The position numbers and the translations under genes are program-made. This document shows positions 54,541 through 64,000 of a stretch of DNA of 64,000 bases, piece after piece. Below the pieces are notes generated by a model that saw only the letters and a program-made list of their open reading frames with translations, was not told the DNA's origin and did no database searches. Numbering within the stretch: the first letter of the stretch is position 1; every line of letters begins with the position of its first letter. The stretch spans positions 1,364,001 through 1,428,000 of the forward strand of contig CALSFV010000202.1 in assembly GCA_943737045.1 (NCBI GenBank), given 5' to 3'. This DNA is from Parapristionchus giblindavisi (Eukaryota > Nematoda > Chromadorea > Rhabditida > Diplogasteridae).

Positions 54541-54795
54541 ATGTCTTCCATTTTATACAAAATCATCTGCATACTCATGTTGTTATCATCTCTGTGCCCT
54601 GAATAAATCTTCTTGATTGCTTCTCTATGATATGAGCCATGTCATAATTGTCTGGTTCCAATCCCAGTTCTGTTTGCTAGAGTTCCATCCGTTTTCTTAC
54701 AATTAGGAAGATCAGAGAGTTCATTCCGAAGTCTTGTAGCTATTTCTTTCGTACCACCATAATATCCTTTCAGAATGGAAATTGCAGTATCATAG

Positions 54796-55227
54796 TTACG
54801 TTTCCGTGAGACCAGAGATCATCAATCGGGCTTCGCCTCTCAATAGATTACGGAGAGATGAGAACTCAGTACCCTTTGTGAAGTTTTGCTTGGAATGGAT
54901 CAAATCCACGAACTGTTCAAAAAATTCAGGCCAAAGGACACGATCACCTTCAAATGGAGTGATATCCAGTGTAGGTAAACGAGCCTCAGCTGTGAACATG
55001 AGTCCCTGTGGATTTCGATGAATTTGCATTCTATCGAACGGATCACTCAGTGCTCTCAGAGTATCATCATCGTCATCATTAGCCCCGAGGGGTTGAGCAG
55101 TTAGCCTCAGATCAAGATGCTCCTGGATCTGTGGTTGAGTAAGTAGCCGAGGAATGGGTGAACCATTCTTCGGTTGAGTAATCACATGTTGAGCTTCAGT
55201 CAGCTCCCAGAATCTTGAAGCGTTCAT
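54796..55227 (-). CDS. BEL/Pao Gag N-terminal domain (unit A)
   Basis: 143 codons starting MNASRFWELTEA. The centre (LPTLDITPFEGDRVLWPEFF then FVDLIHSKQNF and LRNLLRGEARLMISGL) matches the DUF1759-type Gag signature of Pao/BEL elements. Gag assembles the particle. The frame ends just after ISGLTET, while the expected continuation (NYDTAISILKGYYGG) is in the next frame, so a one-base shift truncates it. Confidence 0.75.
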   Translation of the reverse strand: MNASRFWELTEAQHVITQPKNGSPIPRLLTQPQIQEHLDLRLTAQPLGANDDDDDTLRALSDPFDRMQIHRNPQGLMFTAEARLPTLDITPFEGDRVLWPEFFEQFVDLIHSKQNFTKGTEFSSLRNLLRGEARLMISGLTET

Positions 55228-55647
55228 CTACTATTTATTCCCTTGTTATTTCCCATCTAAGTAATGATCATTGGTATCTCCTCGAAATAGTGCGTGTAAG
55301 ACACATAATTTCCCACAACTTTCGTAAGTTAATTTTTCACGCATTCATGGAAGCACGAATGCGTTCCCCTTGATTTGATACATTGCAATTAGGAAGACAA
55401 TTATTCGTCTTCAACACCTGTACCTTTGTCGAAAAAGGAATCATGTATAATTGAATGTCAATAACTACGCGAAGAAAACACGCCTGATCTTACAATTAGT
55501 AACATACTACTATACTAACCAAAAAACTACTACTAACTACTGTACTAACCTAACAATTACGGGTAAAAAAATAACATCACATGATAACAATTAATAATTC
55601 AGGGTCAATATACAAAGTGCGGGTAAAGGAATCGTACAAAGCAGTCA

Positions 55648-55719
55648 GTCACAAATTACACAAATTTCACAAATTACACAAATTACACAAATTACACAAA
55701 TTACACAAATTACACAAAA
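55648..55719. repeat. ACACAAATT minisatellite in the BEL leader (unit A)
   Basis: 9-base units lie between the primer site and gag (5' leader in sense). The second unit (about 59347-59406) has one copy fewer. Confidence 0.9.
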
Positions 55720-55781
55720 ATGAAAGAAGAGAAGAAGGTGGTTACGTCCCATTCTGTGTTGTTACACTACCGTGGTCGCCA

Positions 55782-55983
55782 TGTTCGGACTATCGTCCAT
55801 GGTTCGATGCAGTACAACAACCAATAGGAGTAACCATCCTCTTTATTCCAAACATAATACAGCTACAATCGTCTCGGCTTATATACGATTTTGTATCATC
55901 GTAAAAAGAACATTGTCTTTTACGAGACTCCATAAAGAGCATAAGACACGTCGCCTAAGGAATTGTATGTCCCGGACTATACA
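55782..55983 (-). repeat. BEL LTR 2, shared (202 bp)
   Basis: It serves as 3' LTR of one unit and 5' LTR of the other. No target duplication flanks it, as expected for a tandem array. Confidence 0.92.
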
Positions 55984-56068
55984 CTCCCAAACAAGAAAAA
56001 ATAACTACTACCCAAAACTAGAACAGTGGGGGAACAATGAATAATAGATCAATGATGGAACAGTTTAT

Positions 56069-56563
56069 CTATGCGAACTTTACGGGGCATAATGCCGAAT
56101 GGTGCAAGTCAGCGTGTCTGAGATGAGCAGTACTGCAATAATAACACCTCTTTAGCGAGGTGCATCTCTTGTCGTGTCTTCTCTTCAGACATCTCAAACA
56201 TAACCCACGGGCCCTGACAATATTGGTGCGGGAGGATAAGGTGGTGAATGTAGGACACGAGTTGGACCAATGGTCGCGCACTTTACAAAAGCTACAGTAA
56301 ACTTGTACACTCTTAGAATGGGCCGGCTGGGATGATCCTTCATTGTCATTGTTGGTAGAATCGTGAGTGCTGTTGTTGTCCTTGCTGACGTTGCTGCGCT
56401 GGAGCTTGTTCCCGTTTCCGTTCTCGTCGATGCCCTCGAAGTTGTCCTTGACGTGTGCCTTGATGGTGCGTGGTCCTCGAGACTGCTGCTGTCGTTTCAC
56501 ATCGGGTGGTTTGACACTCAGTTTAGAGAGTGTCCTGTGGAGACCCTCTGAGGGAGAGCCATC
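56069..56563 (-). CDS. Gag-type zinc-knuckle ORF downstream of env (unit B)
   Basis: Second copy of 52373-52867, same reading frame and zinc-binding residues. That both copies stay open while env and gag are broken may mean it is the useful product of this element, but the units are so similar that recent duplication alone could explain it. Confidence 0.65.
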   Translation of the reverse strand, partial: DGSPSEGLHRTLSKLSVKPPDVKRQQQSRGPRTIKAHVKDNFEGIDENGNGNKLQRSNVSKDNNSTHDSTNNDNEGSSQPAHSKSVQVYCSFCKVRDHWSNSCPTFTTLSSRTNIVRARGLCLRCLKRRHDKRCTSLKRCYYCSTAHLRHADLHHSALCPVKFA

Positions 56564-56780
56564 TGTAAAATGATCGGTTAGAATATGTATGTTAATTTGA
56601 CCTACAAATCTTTATCCTCCCAAGAAGAAAAGTTGCATTGCCATAAATGATGTCAAAAAGGTATCTGATTGATGTCAAAAGTATTATTGTCATTTATTTA
56701 TTTTTTTTTCTATTCTGAATTTAATATATATTTATTTATTTATGTATTATTATTATTTTTTTTGATTTATTTATTTTATT

Positions 56781-56819
<39 letters not shown>

Positions 56820-56851
56820 TTTTTTTTTTGTATCGTGATTTACATATTTAG

Positions 56852-57876
56852 TTAATATATTTTTGTGTGTGGACTCGAAAGTATTCTCGTTGGAAGAATG
56901 GGGACTGTGAGAAGAATTTTGAGAGAGATATAAAGAATAACCACTACAATAAGTACAAAGACAGGGAGAGGAATGAAGTTCAGAATCAGTGACCATAGTG
57001 TCCATCCCAATGTGAAAGGGTTAGGAATATTGTCAAGTGAAAAGTCAATTCCATTCATGATTGTCTTGTTAGAAGAATTTGAATTACTCTTCAGACTCAT
57101 ATCAATGGGTGCTTCGACGAACTCCAGTATCCCTTTGATTGTTGTGTTGACAGTATTCGAAGGACATGTTACCATACAGTTTTCAGATATAAACTGAGAG
57201 GAAAAGTGCACAGTATTATTCTTAACTTGAATAACTGGGTTACAATCTATCAATGTGGAACATGTTGGGAATAATAATTCTGCTTTTACATGAGAACGCG
57301 AAGTGGTACATGTCGATCTTAGTTGAACTCCTTTTTTACAGTTGAAAGATCCTTGAATGGATGTTGTATTCGGTACATAGCATTCGTCCATTTAACACAA
57401 ATTGTTCATTCATGACAGGGATAGTCGGAATTGATTTACTTACTAATCCAATGGTCATCTTCTTGTCTTTACTTTCGTACTTTTAACTTACCCAATCTCA
57501 ATTGTTTCATTTCTCAGTATTATTTTTTCTGTGTTACTGTTATCGCCATATGATTCCCTTCGAATATTAATGATAAGTGAAGTATCCCACACACTGCAGG
57601 TGGAAACTTCATAAACGACTTCTGATTTAGCATAATATCGATAGTATCTACAGGAGGGTGCAAAACACTATCCACATCCATCATTGCAATCATTCCATCA
57701 TCACAAAAGAATATCCTGGTAGATCGATATTATCCATCCTGGTAGAGGTAGAGGATAGATCGGATATCGTTGAATTTAGTGAAATTGATTTACATGAATC
57801 GCTTTTACATCTAGATGCCAATGGACAAAGAGTGATTGTCTCATATACTATTTTATGATCTCTAGTGTAATATTCA
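56852..57876 (-). pseudogene. Env-like glycoprotein remnant (unit B)
   Basis: Counterpart of 53156-54180 with the same breaks, the same anchor segment and one silent-looking difference near 57179. Confidence 0.6.
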
Positions 57877-58491
57877 ATTTTTTTTTATAATATAATATGC
57901 ACAGGACTAAGTATGATGTTTCCTACCATCGTGTTATTGTTATCATGAAAACTCATGCATAGGTCTTGATTACTCGGAGAAAAAATGAGAAGAGTTGACT
58001 GATCATAATCACATGTCTTCGTGCCTGTCGTCACATTCATTATACATTTGTTCTGAGATGCTGATACGAGTTTCTTGGTTCACGGGATCTAGAACGATAA
58101 CCGGCAGATTCATCACATCTCTTGCAGAGAATACTGTTATGATCATGATCACAATAAAAACATCGGTCACGTGATCGACATGCAGATTTGTGATGCTTCT
58201 TCAGACATCTCAAGTATAGACGAAGTCTGTTTAACCATGTCTTCCATTTTATACAAAATCATCTGCATACTCATGTTGTTATCATCTCTGTGCCCTGAAT
58301 AAATCTTCTTGATTGCTTCTCTATGATATGAGCCATGTCATAATTGTCTGGTTCCAATCCCAGTTCTGTTTGCTAGAGTTCCATCCGTTTTCTTACAATT
58401 AGGAAGATCAGAGAGTTCATTCCGAAGTCTTGTAGCTATTTCTTTCGTACCACCATAATATCCTTTCAGAATGGAAATTGCAGTATCATAG

Positions 58492-58923
58492 TTACGTTTC
58501 CGTGAGACCAGAGATCATCAATCGGGCTTCGCCTCTCAATAGATTACGGAGAGATGAGAACTCAGTACCCTTTGTGAAGTTTTGCTTGGAATGGATCAAA
58601 TCCACGAACTGTTCAAAAAATTCAGGCCAAAGGACACGATCACCTTCAAATGGAGTGATATCCAGTGTAGGTAAACGAGCCTCAGCTGTGAACATGAGTC
58701 CCTGTGGATTTCGATGAATTTGCATTCTATCGAACGGATCACTCAGTGCTCTCAGAGTATCATCATCGTCATCATTAGCCCCGAGGGGTTGAGCAGTTAG
58801 CCTCAGATCAAGATGCTCCTGGATCTGTGGTTGAGTAAGTAGCCGAGGAATGGGTGAACCATTCTTCGGTTGAGTAATCACATGTTGAGCTTCAGTCAGC
58901 TCCCAGAATCTTGAAGCGTTCAT
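58492..58923 (-). CDS. BEL/Pao Gag N-terminal domain (unit B)
   Basis: Identical in sequence to 54796-55227 and truncated by the same frame change. A shortened zinc-knuckle remnant follows at about 58056-58236. Confidence 0.75.
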   Translation of the reverse strand: MNASRFWELTEAQHVITQPKNGSPIPRLLTQPQIQEHLDLRLTAQPLGANDDDDDTLRALSDPFDRMQIHRNPQGLMFTAEARLPTLDITPFEGDRVLWPEFFEQFVDLIHSKQNFTKGTEFSSLRNLLRGEARLMISGLTET

Positions 58924-59468
58924 CTACTATTTATTCCCTTGTTATTTCCCATCTAAGTAATGATCATTGGTATCTCCTCGAAATAGTGCGTGTAAGACAC
59001 ATAATTTCCCACAACTTTCGTAAGTTAATTTTTCACGCATTCATGGAAGCACGAATGCGTTCCCCTTGATTTGATACATTGCAATTAGGAAGACAATTAT
59101 TCGTCTTCAACACCTGTACCTTTGTCGAAAAAGGAATCATGTATAATTGAATGTCAATAACTACGCGAAGAAAACACGCCTGATCTTACAATTAGTAACA
59201 TACTACTATACTAACCAAAAAACTACTACTAACTACTGTACTAACCTAACAATTACGGGTAAAAAAATAACATCACATGATAACAATTAATAATTCAGGG
59301 TCAATATACAAAGTGCGGGTAAAGGAATCGTACAAAGCAGTCAGTCACAAATTACACAAATTTCACAAATTACACAAATTACACAAATTACACAAATTAC
59401 ACAAAAATGAAAGAAGAGAAGAAGGTGGTTACGTCCCATTCTGTGTTGTTACACTACCGTGGTCGCCA

Positions 59469-59670
59469 TGTTCGGACTATCGTCCATGGTTCGATGCAGT
59501 ACAACAACCAATAGGAGTAACCATCCTCTTTATTCCAAACATAATACAGCTACAATCGTCTCGGCTTATATACGATTTTGTATCATCGTAAAAAGAACAT
59601 TGTCTTTTACGAGACTCCATAAAGAGCATAAGACACGTCGCCTAAGGAATTGTATGTCCCGGACTATACA
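59469..59670 (-). repeat. BEL LTR 3, the 5' LTR of the array (202 bp)
   Basis: Same sequence as the other LTRs. It abuts ACCGA at 59671-59675 and the chromodomain exon. Confidence 0.92.
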
Positions 59671-59672
59671 AC

Positions 59673-59811
59673 CGAAGTGATCCTTTAGGTCTTGAGTGAT
59701 TCGGTTTTCAGGACACCATGAATCGGCCCAACGTACGAGGTATTCACGCGTCTTCGTCTTCGGATTCTCACGGACATCGAGAAGTTTCGTTACGGTATAA
59801 TATTTCCCGTT
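59673..59811 (-). pseudogene. Inverted copy of the chromodomain exon, donor destroyed by the BEL array
   Basis: It encodes the same chromodomain (EYLVRWADSWCPENRI) leftwards from an AAATTTCAG acceptor. The array begins two bases after the exon end, so the donor changes from GTAAGC to GTTGTA. The TA repeat next to it (59819-59934) is longer than in the left arm. Confidence 0.65.
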
Positions 59812-59816
59812 CTGAA

Positions 59817-61852
<2,036 letters not shown>

Positions 61853-63090
61853 AAATTTTTTGCAAACTTTTTTTAGTTCTGTTTTGGCTTCTAATCATCA
61901 TTTTCGTTGTTTAGGACAGTTTTAATTGGTTTTCAGATCGATCTATACCTAAAACGCAATGTTCTGAAAGTGGAAGTTTCTAGTTTTAAACATTTCTATC
62001 AAATGATACATTTGGTATATCAATCACATACATCGTCATCATTTGAATACATTCATAAGTCTTGTCGCAATTTGGAGGGGTATGTGTGGGGTATCGCTGC
62101 TCAGTCGTACGTTATCAATTTACCCCGTCAGTTATAGCAGTAAACAAGTCACTACTACTACTCTTTGGGCGTATTTGTGAATTGTGCCTACATCGAGTGT
62201 AGTGGCTGAAATGCCTCTTCATTTCCTTCCCAGTTTAGCGCACGTTCGACACGTCATGTTGTTTTTCTTTGCATCAGAGCTAAAACCACCCGATGTACAC
62301 ACTGGTATGACGATAGTATACAACACTAAGACCCCTAGTATACGCACTGTGCAACGTTGATTCAAAAGCTTCGAGAAGGGGGTACGACGTCGAAGATAAG
62401 ATCAGGTCCGGACGGCCCCTCGAGCTTGGACGTGCTGCATCAGCACGTCCACCCCAATGCTACCACCCGAGGTATTGCGACGAGTTTTGGGGTGAGATAA
62501 CCCGCCATCGTTCGGGTTATCTCATTTTTGGTTCGTGACATGCAGGATCTTGGCAAGGCCCAGAAGCTGGGTCGATGGTTGCCAGTGTCTGAATCTAATT
62601 TCTTACGCTCGTACAATGGCTTGGATCGACGGGATCATCACTGGAGATGGGAGATGGTTCCTTTAGGACAACCTAGTCTTCAGGGCTCAGTATGTCGATT
62701 GAGAAGACCGGCCCAATTCCATCGCCAAACCCAAACCCAACTGCTTGTTTTCCGACATACAAGGCACTCCCGGAGGAGCGGCCATTCTGCTGTACTGGCT
62801 TCACTCTCAATCTTTTGTAACACTCAACTGTTGTTGATCTACAATAAACACTCAATTGATATACAACAACATGTTGTTGTTTTGGCTTCGGCCTTTTTTC
62901 TGATCTACAGTAACCACTCAGTCGTTGTTCATTATTGTTTTGTTGATTTTTTTCAAATAAATGATGATTTCTTGTGGAAAAATGGAAAGTCATGCAATAT
63001 CATAATTGAAAAACCAATTAAAACTGTCCTAAACAACGAAAATGATGATTAGAAGTCAAAACAGAACTAAAAAAAAGTTTGCAAAAAATA
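61853..63090 (+). pseudogene. Decayed mariner-family transposon, copy 2
   Basis: Inverted counterpart of 36595-37831, with the same stops and frame changes. DVEDKIRSGRP is at 62386-62418. In this arm tRNA-like T-arms flank both ends and point inward, and the whole is the centre of a further palindrome. Confidence 0.72.
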
Positions 63091-64000
63091 TCACCCGAGG
63101 CAGGATTCGAACCTGCGTCGACGATTGGAACGCTAAAAACGCACTAGTTTTTTGCCAATATGTCATGTTTTGGTACCGATATGACTAAAATGATTGTGTT
63201 ATTCGGATAAAAAAAAACCCATCTATTTATACATAAGATATCAACTGCGCAGAGAGGGGAAATGATGGGAAAGTGGTTTGGTATTTAACGAAAGAAAAAA
63301 AATCCGGCTATTCCTCATAAAATCGGATTTTTCTCAAACACCATTGAACCAAATCTTTTGAAACTTGTTAGTGTTACATAACCTTTAACGCTCTTTCGAA
63401 TGATATATGACACGATTCGAAAACAATCAATTTGAATTTTTCACTTTTGGTAGATCAATAATCGATATTTCGGGTTTATTTTTTGGCTGAAGTGTATCCC
63501 ACCCCTAGGGACTCTAACCACCAAATATGAACGATCTAGGATGATTTTGAAACTTTGTGCCCTCCCCCTGTCACCACCCCTCCGCTTTTAGGGAGAGTGC
63601 GTTGTAAGTTGGAAACTGATTCAAGCACAATTCTGACTTTTTCGCACGCATTCAACATGAAAATTTGAGAAAAAATGGTTGAAAGGAGAGATCAGCCATT
63701 GAGCATTTGCTGAATATTATTCACATTATTAGTACTTCACAATAACCCGCATAAATTAAAACATTTCAAACTTGAGAAATTTTGAAATTTTCGACCATGA
63801 CCCCCGGGCCATGAAAATCGCAATTTTCAAATTGATCCAAGTGATGGGCTTCTTGTGTCATTTTACTAGTCTCACCTTTAATCTTTGAGTAGACCACAAT
63901 TCCGCACTAATCCTTTTGAAAATACAGCAAAAAATAATGAAACAACGAGTCTGAGTCAAGTTGAAGACAATCAGACCGACTTTTTCCGACACGCGCAATC
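63091..64000. repeat. Third copy of the repeat arm (returning limb of a palindrome)
   Basis: Same orientation as 37831-40500 and inverted relative to 60500-61852, so 60500-64000 folds back about 62470. It is more diverged than the other two copies and lacks roughly 1.7 kb between 63603 and 63604 (relative to 38320-40090). It continues beyond the window. The T-arm-like sequence is at 63100-63118. Confidence 0.75.

Larger units (their letters stand above)
52086..59670 (-). mobile_element. Tandem BEL/Pao array: three LTRs, two internal regions
   Basis: LTRs at 52086-52287, 55782-55983 and 59469-59670 flank two nearly identical internal regions (unit lengths 3696 and 3687). ACCGA flanks the whole array (52081-52085 and 59671-59675), and the left arm of the duplication has the empty site with one copy (rc at about 41389-41393). 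A primer site starting TGGCGACC follows the 5' LTR on the minus strand. DUF1759-type gag and zinc knuckles place it in BEL/Pao. RT, RNase H and integrase are missing from both units, so it is non-autonomous. Confidence 0.88.

Overview
The window looks like repeat-choked nematode nuclear DNA, probably a rhabditid-type worm. The reasons are short introns with GTAAGT/GTTTGT donors and TTTCAG/TTTTCAG acceptors, an A+T-rich background, dispersed ctacagtaatc-type minisatellites like those I recall from Caenorhabditis-like genomes, a BEL/Pao retroelement with a phlebovirus-type Env, a CR1/Jockey-like LINE and a mariner relic. The species cannot be named from sequence alone. There is no bacterial operon, CRISPR array, rRNA or complete tRNA gene.

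Layout. 1-1893 is a near-perfect 1.9 kb palindrome. 2239-3905 holds a small spliced host gene. 3906-10100 is intergenic DNA, degraded repeats and a 4 kb degenerate minisatellite field. 10195-11663 has scraps of host exons: a cysteine-rich exon, a 3' terminal exon and a minus-strand first exon. 13755-20680 and 28010-35335 are two arms of a large inverted duplication. Each arm holds a Ty3/gypsy element. The left copy (16185-22974, minus) has both LTRs and an ACAC target duplication; the right copy keeps only pol and the 3' LTR. Between the arms lie a foldback insertion in the left 5' LTR (21762-22787) and a nearly full-length LINE (23332-28005). 34235-36594 is a further palindrome whose arms carry a 0.33 kb insertion with a hammerhead-ribozyme-like core.

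36595-63090 is a second, larger inverted duplication whose centre (about 42590-50513) is filled with foldbacks and LINE pieces. Both arms carry the last exons of a chromodomain gene. In the right arm this gene is split by a 7.6 kb tandem BEL/Pao array (three LTRs, two internal regions, one ACCGA target duplication) that lands on a splice donor. 60500-64000 folds back again around a mariner relic.

The genes do not form a pathway. The theme is nested insertion: foldbacks within LTR elements, LTR elements within host exons, and palindromes within palindromes. Because each inverted duplication supplies an unfilled allele of the same site, insertion points and target duplications can be read directly at four places. 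The most unusual items are (1) the hammerhead-like core with a non-canonical strand order inside a small element with AATT target duplication, (2) a spliced, phase-consistent gene running antisense inside the Ty3 element, which otherwise shows no gag, and (3) the pol-less BEL array with a second zinc-knuckle ORF downstream of env.
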